NCBI GenBank assembly: GCA_002293365.1
Contig: DBDD01000243.1
Span: 1-10,137, forward strand
Reading direction: 5' to 3'
Length of the DNA stretch: 10,137 nt
DNA from: Christensenella sp. UBA941
Lineage (GTDB): Bacteria; Bacillota; Clostridia; Christensenellales; UBA941
Shown here: piece by piece, positions 1 to 6,378 of the stretch
How positions within the stretch are numbered: the first letter of the stretch is position 1
Layout: each line of letters begins with the position of its first letter
Program-made: the position numbers and the translations under genes
Notes under the pieces: generated by a model
Databases searched by the model: none
What the model was told of the DNA's origin: nothing
What the model saw: the letters and a program-made list of their open reading frames with translations, nothing else

Positions 1-78
1 CCTTCAGCAAGCTAATGTAACGATGTCATACAGCAATATTATACATTAAAATCCTAATAGCGCCAATATCTGGTTTTA

Positions 79-87
79 TGTTATGAT
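79..87 (+). promoter_or_regulatory. candidate extended -10 promoter element
   Basis: The string TGTTATGAT fits the extended -10 form TGn-TATGAT. It lies about 55 bases upstream of the first start codon, in the only AT-rich leader before the gene chain. No convincing -35 hexamer is visible 16-18 bases upstream, which is tolerated for extended -10 promoters. This would be the most likely entry point for transcription of the downstream chain, but it is read by eye only. Confidence 0.35.
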
Positions 88-101
88 ATAGAAATCAAGA
101 A

Positions 102-125
102 AGAAAAACGAATAGAAAAACGAAT
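102..125 (+). repeat. perfect 12-bp tandem direct repeat in the leader
   Basis: AGAAAAACGAAT occurs twice back to back (102-113 and 114-125), between the candidate -10 element and the start of the first lipoprotein gene. It lies in the expected 5' untranslated region. It could be a slipped-strand duplication without function or a purine-rich binding site; the sequence does not decide. Confidence 0.8.
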
Positions 126-142
126 GACAACGGGGATAGACG

Positions 143-1405
143 ATGAAAAATCAGCTAAACAGATTACGCGCGATTGCTATTGTAATCATGTCTCTAACAA
201 TACTCGCCCTAGTTTTCAGCGCGTGCGCGAGGCCGGATGTCACGATTGCCGAAATCACTCCGCTCGACACGGAGGCTGTTTTAACGGGCGCAGATACGCA
301 GTCCGCCGCTACGGTTACGATTAATATGTCGTACATGGATGAAAGGTGGAACAAATACGGTTTCACGACTCGCGAAGAGTATTATTCTGCGTTGAAAGAA
401 GAGCTGGATACGCTGGACTTTTCCGAAGTTAAGTTTAATTACGGGTTCAGCGAGGCATTTAATGGCGAATTAACCATAGATGATTGGGTTGCTCTTTTGA
501 AATTCATTTCCTCCTATATTGAGATTCGTTCTCTCGACACGAGAGGCTTTGCTTTTTATGAATCAAACAAGCTGTATCAAATGCTTGCCGAATTCCCAAA
601 TTTGAATAAGCTCGACTTGGAGACTTTTGACGACCTTGATAAAGAAGCCTTCCCGGATATGCCGGCGGTGGAGACTTTAATATGTGATAGCTCAGACTTA
701 CTATCGCATTTCCCAAACGTTAGGGACCTAACCATTACAACATGGGATCTGGACAGTTTTTCCGGCGTTTTGCCGACGCTTAAAAACTTAGTCACGGTGC
801 GCGTAACAACATCGGAAATGGCTGCGGTCAGTGATTTTACCGCGGCGCTGGCATCGATGAATCAGCTCCAATATTTTAACGGGAAGCCCATCGAAGAAAT
901 GTACGGGTACGCAGATTCCAAAGAATACGGCGCGAACAAGGCTCGTGAAGCAAGCGCGCAATCGCTTTTCGAGGAGGCCGCGAGCGACGTGTATTCCGAA
1001 AGCTTTGAAAAGCCGATGGTCGGAAAGAAGCTGTTCATAGGCAAGGAAGCGAAAAGCGGAAACAGCGTCAATATCTTTATTGATAATAGCGGGATACTGC
1101 CGCTGGGCGTTTTCGCGCAAACCGCCGATGAATGCGATACTCTAATCCTTGTTACGCTTGCGAAAAGCTCTCATTACGACAACTACTCCAACGGCTTCAA
1201 AGCCATGTCCGACGAATATGATATTACAGTCTTCAATCTGAAGGAAAAGCTTCGCTACCAAGGCGAGCATCTAGTGACAATTAATCCCCCGGTACTCATT
1301 TCGTCCAACAATATTGCTTTTTGGGAAGAAGAGGTTCATGGGGTTTTAAGCGCGGATACCATATATAGCTATGTGGCGGGGCTGTTGGAGGGGGAAAGCC
1401 AATGA
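143..1405 (+). CDS. lipoprotein with leucine-rich-like segment and shared C-terminal module
   Basis: This encodes a predicted 420-residue secreted lipoprotein of unknown function. A basic N-terminus and hydrophobic stretch (residues 10-27) end in FSAC, with Cys28 the likely lipidated residue. The -3 Phe is not canonical. Residues about 125-245 contain irregularly spaced leucine-rich-like strands, such as FPNLNKLDL (151-159) and FPNVRDLTI (190-198), suggesting a degenerate LRR solenoid. Residues 318-420 carry the module shared with four downstream genes: a core with L319-P320 and A325-Q326, the strand TLILV (333-337), a strand-rich middle and a final helix near the stop. The start at 143 has only a weak GGGGA six bases upstream, but the signal peptide supports it. 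The stop overlaps the next start as ATGA, implying translational coupling. I recognise no named family for the whole protein. Confidence 0.9.
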   Translation: MKNQLNRLRAIAIVIMSLTILALVFSACARPDVTIAEITPLDTEAVLTGADTQSAATVTINMSYMDERWNKYGFTTREEYYSALKEELDTLDFSEVKFNYGFSEAFNGELTIDDWVALLKFISSYIEIRSLDTRGFAFYESNKLYQMLAEFPNLNKLDLETFDDLDKEAFPDMPAVETLICDSSDLLSHFPNVRDLTITTWDLDSFSGVLPTLKNLVTVRVTTSEMAAVSDFTAALASMNQLQYFNGKPIEEMYGYADSKEYGANKAREASAQSLFEEAASDVYSESFEKPMVGKKLFIGKEAKSGNSVNIFIDNSGILPLGVFAQTADECDTLILVTLAKSSHYDNYSNGFKAMSDEYDITVFNLKEKLRYQGEHLVTINPPVLISSNNIAFWEEEVHGVLSADTIYSYVAGLLEGESQ

Positions 1406-2376
1406 ACGTCGTAATGATCGTATTGACCGGCTTATTAGCCTTCGCGTTTGTCGCGCTTATAGTTATCGCCATCATCCACACCGCAAAGAAGAAAAAAGCG
1501 AAGCGCCTGTGGCTGGGAGCGGGTCTTTGTGTTATCGCCGTTATACCGGTAAGCATTGCTGGTTCGCTGAGTATCGAAACTGCCGCCCCCGCGGCCACGC
1601 CTCCCGTAAGCGTTCTTGCGCGGGTCAAAGCATTGGCGGAAGACGGCGAATATACCGAAGCGGCATCGGTGCTTCTGGGCAACAATTCCAAGCGAGAGGT
1701 CTTATGGCCCGATATTGCCCGGTTATTTGAAGGACATATGGACGCGCTCGACATAGAGCTTCTGTATTATTCCCCTCTGCCCGGAGAAAACGACATGGAA
1801 GCCGCTGAAGAGCTTGACGCGATACTCAAATACAAAATGCCGGATTATAGAGCCAGCTTTATGGATCGTGTACCGCCAGCCGACATATTGGAATACTCCA
1901 GTTTTTCCTTGCGGCACGACCATAGATTTTCTCCGCAGGAGGCAATCGGCGCTGAACCAAGCGGCAAGATGTTGATCTATCAGATGAACGACGCTGGCGG
2001 TGCTCCCTCATATGCCGACGCACGAACGATACAGTTGGGCGCTGCCGCCCTGTTAGACGATAGGTATATCCCCGAACGCCTTGCGCAAGTTCAGTATCTT
2101 CTCATCCTTAATTACGATTTGGAGTATTACGGCACATATGAAAACGCTGTGGTAGGCTCAAAGGTGATCGCAACCGTTCAGCTTTTTGAGTATCCCGGCG
2201 AGCGGATGATTTACGACTTTGGCAGAATCGAAGGCGGCAATCCCCCGCGTAAAATACCGGATCATACGGATAAGGTGGTTCGGGGTTCCTACCCGGAGCA
2301 GGAAGAGGTCACAAATCTGTTGCTGGAAGCAATAGAGCTGATCAACGAGGAGCCGTCAACCGTATTCGGAAGCTAA
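1402..2376 (+). CDS. two-TM membrane protein with extracytoplasmic shared module
   Basis: This 324-residue protein has two N-terminal membrane segments (about 4-26 and 37-56) separated by a lysine-rich loop (29-36). By the positive-inside rule this puts the C-terminal 260 residues outside the cell. A short TPR-like helical pair begins at the segment around 'LARVKALAEDGEY' (about residues 72-84), just after an Ala/Pro linker. Residues 222-315 are a copy of the shared module: YIPERLAQVQYLL (222-234), then a beta-rich middle, an 'EGGNPP' turn and a closing helix. The gene overlaps the upstream lipoprotein gene by four bases (ATGA). I recall similar C-terminal segments in many unnamed bacterial lipoproteins but cannot attach a function. 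The downstream gap of 72 bases is among the two largest in the chain. Confidence 0.9.
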   Translation: MNVVMIVLTGLLAFAFVALIVIAIIHTAKKKKAKRLWLGAGLCVIAVIPVSIAGSLSIETAAPAATPPVSVLARVKALAEDGEYTEAASVLLGNNSKREVLWPDIARLFEGHMDALDIELLYYSPLPGENDMEAAEELDAILKYKMPDYRASFMDRVPPADILEYSSFSLRHDHRFSPQEAIGAEPSGKMLIYQMNDAGGAPSYADARTIQLGAAALLDDRYIPERLAQVQYLLILNYDLEYYGTYENAVVGSKVIATVQLFEYPGERMIYDFGRIEGGNPPRKIPDHTDKVVRGSYPEQEEVTNLLLEAIELINEEPSTVFGS

Positions 2377-2390
2377 AGCCAATTCTGCTG

Positions 2391-2420
2391 ATGAAAAAGT
2401 GAAAGGCGCTTTGATATATT
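2391..2420 (+). promoter_or_regulatory. weak candidate internal promoter
   Basis: ATGAAA (2391-2396, four of six bases of TTGACA) and TATATT (2415-2420) are 18 bases apart in one of the two largest intergenic gaps of the chain. They sit just ahead of the third gene. The gap also holds a tandem 10-bp repeat. Such AT-rich matches arise easily by chance, so this is tentative. Confidence 0.22.
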
Positions 2421-2429
2421 TTGATATAT
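2410..2429 (+). repeat. perfect 10-bp tandem repeat upstream of third gene
   Basis: TTTGATATAT occurs twice in direct succession (2410-2419, 2420-2429). The second copy creates the upstream ATG at 2428, which would be a false start if translation begins at 2449. It overlaps the candidate -10 element, so it might affect transcription, but it may equally be a neutral slippage product. Confidence 0.8.
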
Positions 2430-2430
2430 G

Positions 2431-2437
2431 AGGAAGG
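2431..2437 (+). promoter_or_regulatory. ribosome binding site deciding the start at 2449
   Basis: AGGAAGG lies 11 bases before the ATG at 2449. An in-frame ATG at 2428 precedes this site and so cannot use it. The 2449 start also gives a compact signal peptide beginning MKRRILL. Confidence 0.7.
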
Positions 2438-2448
2438 TTTGCTCTAAT

Positions 2449-3576
2449 ATGAAAAGACGTATTCTTTTGCTTGCGGTATGCGCAATTGTTTTCTTGTCGG
2501 GCTGCTCTGCGCCAAAACAGGAGCCTGCCAAGCAGCCTGTTGCAACCGTCATGCCCGACGCAGCGGTTGAAGAAGACGCGATGGATGAAGCCGTTGCAAA
2601 CGCGATGGATCAGGCGTTTGAGCCGCCGGTTGCCACTATTACGCCTGACGCGGCGGGCGAAGAAGCCATTATGGATAAAGCCGACGCCAGCCCTATGGAT
2701 CAGGCGTTTGTAGAGACGATACGCTCAGGCGGCGCTGCTTTGCCGGACGTAGAATACAATGGCGCGGGCAAGCTCGCGGCATATTACCGCGAGTTTATGG
2801 ATGGGAGCGACAAGCCTCCAACCTTCGAGGATTGGGACTCCAGTTTCCTGCCGGACGGCTTGGCCGCCGAAAAGCCGGAGGACGCGGCGGCGGTTGTTAT
2901 TATCGATATGAGCGCGATGGTCATGGGCGCAACTTCTAATTCGGCGGATGTTGGAAAGCCGGTCGAACAAAAGATAAGGTATAAAGTCAGCTTTCATCAC
3001 CCGCAATCATGGCGCTGCGTTTTAAAAAACGAATTTTTCGGCAAAGCCGTTCCGGTGGGCTCTTATACGGTAAAGTGGGCTGCTCTCTCCCCTCCGAGCA
3101 TGGACGAGGTGCGAGAGTATATTCAAAATACGCTGCCGCAGTATGAAGCCATCCCTGTTTCGAGCTCTTGGCAAGCATTTGACGACGCCTTTGGAGCATT
3201 TGTTGACGGTCATTATGATGAATACGGCACGATGACTTTTTCCGATGTTGAAAAGGATGCGCTACGAGATAGGCTCACCACCTCCTACAATGGCGCGGGT
3301 AAGCTTGCGGCGTGCTTCACTGAGCTGCGGGAGCAGATACCGTACTGGACGGATTCCATAATTCCTGAAAAATTAAGAGCTGAATCGCCCGAGGATGTAT
3401 CGGCAATAGTGGTGGTTCAATACAACGAGGGCTACCGCGTTGCCTCGGTCGATCTTTTATCCGTGTCGGGTGAAGACATGGGTGGAAGCGGTCTTGCGTG
3501 GATTAGTATGGACGAATATCCGGACTTTTCCGCGTGGCTTGGCGCGATAGAGGACAGCATTCTTTCATTGGAGTAG
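2449..3576 (+). CDS. lipoprotein with duplicated linker and two copies of the shared module
   Basis: This is a 375-residue lipoprotein of unknown function. The signal peptide has a perfect lipobox LSGC (16-19), making Cys19 the lipidated residue. Residues 30-59 and 60-89 are a tandem duplication of an acidic Ala/Asp-rich linker; each half contains ATxxPDAA and ends near MDQAF. Two larger related domains follow, each opening with YNGAGKLAA (Y103 and Y280) and each leading into the PED core: FLPDGLAAEKPEDAAAVVII (133-152) and IIPEKLRAESPEDVSAIVVV (304-323). The first domain continues with a full strand-rich tail and helix to about residue 231. The second is shorter. An in-frame ATG at 2428 would add seven residues, but the RBS favours 2449. 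The next gene starts four bases after the stop, so the two are very likely co-translated. Confidence 0.9.
   Translation: MKRRILLLAVCAIVFLSGCSAPKQEPAKQPVATVMPDAAVEEDAMDEAVANAMDQAFEPPVATITPDAAGEEAIMDKADASPMDQAFVETIRSGGAALPDVEYNGAGKLAAYYREFMDGSDKPPTFEDWDSSFLPDGLAAEKPEDAAAVVIIDMSAMVMGATSNSADVGKPVEQKIRYKVSFHHPQSWRCVLKNEFFGKAVPVGSYTVKWAALSPPSMDEVREYIQNTLPQYEAIPVSSSWQAFDDAFGAFVDGHYDEYGTMTFSDVEKDALRDRLTTSYNGAGKLAACFTELREQIPYWTDSIIPEKLRAESPEDVSAIVVVQYNEGYRVASVDLLSVSGEDMGGSGLAWISMDEYPDFSAWLGAIEDSILSLE
2536..2715 (+). repeat. 90-bp in-frame tandem duplication (2 x 30 codons)
   Basis: Bases 2536-2625 and 2626-2715 encode aligned 30-residue units without gaps. The stretch ATGGATCAGGCGTTTG is identical in both (2605-2620 and 2695-2710), exactly 90 bases apart. 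Elsewhere the copies have diverged at both silent and replacement positions. The repeat lengthens the linker between the lipid anchor and the first folded domain. Confidence 0.85.
2755..2780 (+). repeat. domain-duplication seed, copy 1 (copy 2 at 3286-3311)
   Basis: These 26 bases match 3286-3311 at 24 positions, the two differences being C/T changes at third codon positions. They encode the YNGAGKLAA opening of each of the two related domains in the lipoprotein. Such nucleotide conservation, with stronger divergence around it, suggests a fairly recent duplication, gene conversion or strong constraint on this motif. Confidence 0.8.
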
Positions 3577-3580
3577 AAAA

Positions 3581-4660
3581 ATGAAAAATAATAATCAAAA
3601 CACCAAAGGCAAAAAGACGCGCAAGTGGGTTTTCATCGGGATAGGGATAGCGATCCTGCTGGTTGTAATCGGTCGGCTGCACGGCTGCATGGTTTCGCGC
3701 TTGATGGCCGCGTCGGGCATAAAAGCCGAAGCCGAGGCCTCGCCGACGCTTTCGCCAAGCCCTACCCCCGAACCCGAGCCAACGCCGTTTACTACGGACG
3801 ATAACGTCATGGGGAATACCTCCGCCAATCTGCGCGCATGGGGCAACGCGGCCGTACAAGGCGATTGGATTTATTATTCGGGCAATGAAGACTCCTTGTA
3901 TCGCATGTCGCTGGATGGCACAACGGTAGAAAAGCTTACCGTAAATGAAGCTAACTATATCAACGTCATGGGCGAAGCGGTTTTTTTCGCGGGAGACGTC
4001 GGGCGAGGCGTCTACCGCATATCCGCCGAGGGCGGGAACACTGATAGGCTGTGCGCCAACAGAGTCAGTATGTTGGCCGCAGCCGGAGCCTGGCTATATT
4101 TTCTGGACTATGAAGACGACTATATCTACCGCATTTCCCAAAGCGGAGGCGACGCGGAGAAGATTGGTTCGCGGGCATACGAAAGCTTTTTTATTCATGA
4201 AGCGAATATATACGCCAATTATATGGACGGCAATACCCCTGCCGTCCAACGCATTGCCCTATCCGATCTTTCCGGCACGGCGTTTCTAAGAGGCGATTCT
4301 GTATATTGCGGCGATGGAGGCTGGCTGTATGGAACCGATAAAGACGGCGACAGATTTCGCGTGGCTTTAGACGGGTCGGAACGAGAAAACCTGGGAATGA
4401 CGGGCTATCAAGACGTCCCCTTTGAAGGCCGTATTTATTCGCACGGCGGCGCCGCGCGACTGAACTGGAGCGTTGATGTAGGGAGTATTTACGTTCGTAA
4501 GCCGGAGGATAAGAAAGGGACGCTGATACTATCCGGGAACTGCTACCATTTGAATCTAGTTCCGGGCTGGATATTCTATCTGAACTATGATGAGGCTGAT
4601 GAGGAAATATATGCTTGGCGCATCCCGATACGCGGCGGTACGCCTGTTAAAATTCCGTAA
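3581..4660 (+). CDS. membrane-anchored DUF5050-like beta-propeller protein
   Basis: This 359-residue protein has a basic N-terminus, one membrane segment (about 16-31 and slightly beyond) and a proline-rich spacer (54-69) of the type that crosses a thick cell wall. The rest is a repeated strand pattern. Each unit has a hydrophobic pair such as GDWIYYSG (94-101), then LYRMSLDGT or VYRISAEGG, then a short 'EKLT'-like strand. About six such units are visible up to the C-terminus, where VPGWIFYLNY begins the last one. This is the pattern of DUF5050/TolB-like propellers, which are usually extracytoplasmic and used for binding. No catalytic motif is visible. Cys36 is in LHGC, a poor lipobox, so I favour a TM anchor. 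GGAG at 3570-3573 lies seven bases before the start, inside the end of the preceding gene. Confidence 0.88.
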   Translation: MKNNNQNTKGKKTRKWVFIGIGIAILLVVIGRLHGCMVSRLMAASGIKAEAEASPTLSPSPTPEPEPTPFTTDDNVMGNTSANLRAWGNAAVQGDWIYYSGNEDSLYRMSLDGTTVEKLTVNEANYINVMGEAVFFAGDVGRGVYRISAEGGNTDRLCANRVSMLAAAGAWLYFLDYEDDYIYRISQSGGDAEKIGSRAYESFFIHEANIYANYMDGNTPAVQRIALSDLSGTAFLRGDSVYCGDGGWLYGTDKDGDRFRVALDGSERENLGMTGYQDVPFEGRIYSHGGAARLNWSVDVGSIYVRKPEDKKGTLILSGNCYHLNLVPGWIFYLNYDEADEEIYAWRIPIRGGTPVKIP

Positions 4661-4712
4661 GGGCGGCGGCTACTATTCAGTAAGAAGAAGCAGACGCAAC
4701 AATAAAGACATT

Positions 4713-4720
4713 TAAGGAGG
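4713..4720 (+). promoter_or_regulatory. strong Shine-Dalgarno sequence
   Basis: TAAGGAGG stands nine bases before the ATG at 4730. It is the best match to the anti-Shine-Dalgarno consensus in the window. It follows a 69-base gap with no visible terminator, so this gene may be translated independently and efficiently. Confidence 0.75.
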
Positions 4721-4729
4721 AACACTATC

Positions 4730-5206
4730 ATGACTACTAAGACAACGAAGAAAAGAAGGGTCGCGCTCATTGTAATTTCGTCCATAATAGCAATTGCTCT
4801 AATTTACATTGTCGCAATGACCTTCTACAATCGCGTCTCGATTGATCATGGAGAATGGGCGTATAGGGGCGGGACGGAAGCATTTAATACCACGAAAAGC
4901 ATTAAAATATTCTTTACGCCCACAAATGAAAGACGCGGAAGCAACGGGGATTACCATGTAACAGGCGAGGTAGCTTTGATTTCATCGGGTAACAAAGCTG
5001 TCATTGTGCCATTGAATATTTTTGGCGAATATAACATCTCGTTATCTAACAAAATCGTTTTTTCCAAAGGTCTTATGAATACAAATGGGGACAGCGAAGA
5101 GTACACTGTTGAATATGGCGGGTTTCCAAGGGACTTTGATAGTCTAGAGTTTACCGACGATATGGGAAATGTTCTTGATATCAAGTTGGAAGCCCTATGG
5201 CGATAA
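4730..5206 (+). CDS. small single-pass membrane protein, unknown function
   Basis: This is a 158-residue protein. A very basic N-terminus (KTTKKRR, residues 4-10) precedes one membrane segment (11-32), so the remaining 125 residues should lie outside the cytoplasm. That part is rich in alternating hydrophobic residues and is probably a beta-sandwich, with segments such as HVTGEVALIS and AVIVPLNIF. No cysteine pairs, catalytic motif or lipobox are seen, and I do not find the shared LP/PED module of its neighbours. By eye it is more AT-rich than the genes on either side. It ends 12 bases before the next start, so it is probably in the same transcript. I recognise no family. Confidence 0.85.
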   Translation: MTTKTTKKRRVALIVISSIIAIALIYIVAMTFYNRVSIDHGEWAYRGGTEAFNTTKSIKIFFTPTNERRGSNGDYHVTGEVALISSGNKAVIVPLNIFGEYNISLSNKIVFSKGLMNTNGDSEEYTVEYGGFPRDFDSLEFTDDMGNVLDIKLEALWR

Positions 5207-5210
5207 GGGG
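5205..5210 (+). promoter_or_regulatory. ribosome binding site supporting a GTG start at 5219
   Basis: AAGGGG lies eight bases before GTG at 5219. It overlaps the TAA stop of the preceding gene. No ATG gives the complete signal peptide, so GTG with this site is the preferred start. Confidence 0.6.
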
Positions 5211-5218
5211 TATTTGAA

Positions 5219-6334
5219 GTGAGAAGCTTCCCTAAAGCATACACAAGACCGATTTATATTCTCATATTGTCGGCCTGCGTCCTCATCGCGTCCGGCTGCA
5301 ACAGCTCTCCGAAAGAGCCGCCTTTGGAAGAAATTACGGCGCTCTTGGAAAGCGGGGACTTTGCCACCGCGAAAGCTGTCGCTAAAACCATGCCGGAGGA
5401 CGAGTTCTTCGCGCCGGTAAGCCGCGAAACCATCGCGGCGGCGGAAGCCTACGAGGCGGGAAATTGGCTTGAAGCGGCGCGCCTCTTTGAATCGCTGTCT
5501 GCGCGCACGGTAAAAAATAAAAAACAGTTCGTACTGGATACCGCTACAAGCCTTGCCATTAAAATTGACGCTGTCAATAAGGAAAAGGGCATTGAAACCA
5601 TACACGAGTTGGGCAAGCGCCCGGAGGACTACGGTCAAGGCCCCGGCAATTACGCCGATTGCTTCTATAATTGCCTGTACTATTACTATGACGAGCAGTA
5701 TCGCCAAGGCAATGAGCTGACTGAGCTTACGGAATATCCGCTCATCATACCGGATGGCGTAAAGCTCTCAAACGGCATATTTATAGGCGCGGATGATACC
5801 GTCTATCAAAACTGGTCATGGTACGTCAGGGAGTGGTGCAAATACCGCAACGACATGATGAGCGAGCGGATTGAGACGTCGCCGGGGCTGTTTGAGTATT
5901 ATCGTAAAACCGACGATTCCGTCAGCCCGGTGGACGTTTCCGGCGAGGGTATATACATAAATACGGCGGACGCGCCGCGCTGCACGATCGATTATCTTAT
6001 CGGCGTGTTCCCCTTTGCCTACGCGACGGAGCCGGAGGATATACGCTATATCGTGAATTTCTCTCAAGAGCATTCATATCACGCGATGTATGACAACGGC
6101 ACAAAAGCCTATGTAACGTTTACGACGATTACGATCAAGGATACCAAAACCGGCGAAATATTGTTATCAAATGAACATATGACGATGCCGTCGGACACTA
6201 TAACATACCTCGAAGGGCAGACGCAGGGCTATGATACGGACGAGTACGCTTGGTTCAAGCTCGTCGGCTACAGGACGGAGGCGAGAGACGAAATTATGCC
6301 TGTGCTGTCGCCGCGGGTTCGGTTGATTGAGTAG
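5219..6334 (+). CDS. lipoprotein with TPR-like N-terminus and shared C-terminal module
   Basis: This is a 371-residue lipoprotein starting at GTG. The hydrophobic stretch (12-26) ends in ASGC, with Cys27 as the lipid site. Two TPR-like helix pairs follow: one starting near EITALLESGDFATAKAVA and one near AAAEAYEAGNWLEAARLF, the Gly-[DN]-[FW] turn and AA spacing being typical. The middle is aromatic and acidic (WSWYVREWCKYRND region) and I do not recognise it. Residues 263-363 are a copy of the shared module: VFPFAYATEPEDIRYIVNF (263-281), then a strand-rich part with GTKA and DTKTGEIL. The segment ending MPEDEFFAP resembles LPSEDFAAP in the next gene, so the two are probably distant paralogues. 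A scaffold or binding role is more likely than an enzyme, but nothing proves it. Confidence 0.9.
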   Translation: MRSFPKAYTRPIYILILSACVLIASGCNSSPKEPPLEEITALLESGDFATAKAVAKTMPEDEFFAPVSRETIAAAEAYEAGNWLEAARLFESLSARTVKNKKQFVLDTATSLAIKIDAVNKEKGIETIHELGKRPEDYGQGPGNYADCFYNCLYYYYDEQYRQGNELTELTEYPLIIPDGVKLSNGIFIGADDTVYQNWSWYVREWCKYRNDMMSERIETSPGLFEYYRKTDDSVSPVDVSGEGIYINTADAPRCTIDYLIGVFPFAYATEPEDIRYIVNFSQEHSYHAMYDNGTKAYVTFTTITIKDTKTGEILLSNEHMTMPSDTITYLEGQTQGYDTDEYAWFKLVGYRTEARDEIMPVLSPRVRLIE

Positions 6335-6350
6335 CATGATTGTAATCATG
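6335..6350 (+). repeat. 7-bp inverted repeat between two lipoprotein genes
   Basis: CATGATT-GT-AATCATG is a perfect dyad with a two-base centre, starting directly after the stop of the 5219 gene. The loop is too short for a stable RNA hairpin and no T-tract follows, so it is not a terminator. It could be a protein-binding operator or a chance palindrome. Confidence 0.5.
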
Positions 6351-6366
6351 ATGAAGCATGACATTC

Positions 6367-6371
6367 GGAGG
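6367..6371 (+). promoter_or_regulatory. ribosome binding site deciding the start at 6379
   Basis: GGAGG lies seven bases before ATG at 6379. The in-frame ATG at 6358 would place this site inside the gene and itself has no purine-rich site at a suitable distance. I therefore choose 6379. Confidence 0.75.
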
Positions 6372-6378
6372 CAGTAAA

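Noticed and set aside
179..190. 12-base match ATTGTAATCATG shared with 6339-6350
   Set aside because: One copy is inside the signal-peptide coding region and lacks the second arm of the dyad. A chance match or hydrophobic codon bias is sufficient explanation.
124..324. Alternative + strand reading frame overlapping the start of the first lipoprotein gene
   Set aside because: It has no ribosome site, an Arg/Cys/His-rich random-looking product, and lies in another frame inside a gene with a clear signal peptide.
788..1120. 110-codon reverse-strand frame inside the first gene
   Set aside because: It is a shadow of the forward gene, with no start signal and no recognisable protein features. The same holds for other reverse-strand frames, such as 1296-1754, 3503-3859 and 5195-5707.
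2400..2412. Possible terminator hairpin AAAGGCGCTTT after the 1402 gene
   Set aside because: The stem is only about four pairs and no T-tract follows.
2428..2448. Upstream ATG as start of the third gene
   Set aside because: The AGGAAGG site lies downstream of it and fits the ATG at 2449. The earlier ATG arises from the 10-bp tandem repeat.
6358..6378. Upstream ATG as start of the large lipoprotein gene
   Set aside because: GGAGG at 6367-6371 would be inside the gene. It is well placed for the ATG at 6379.
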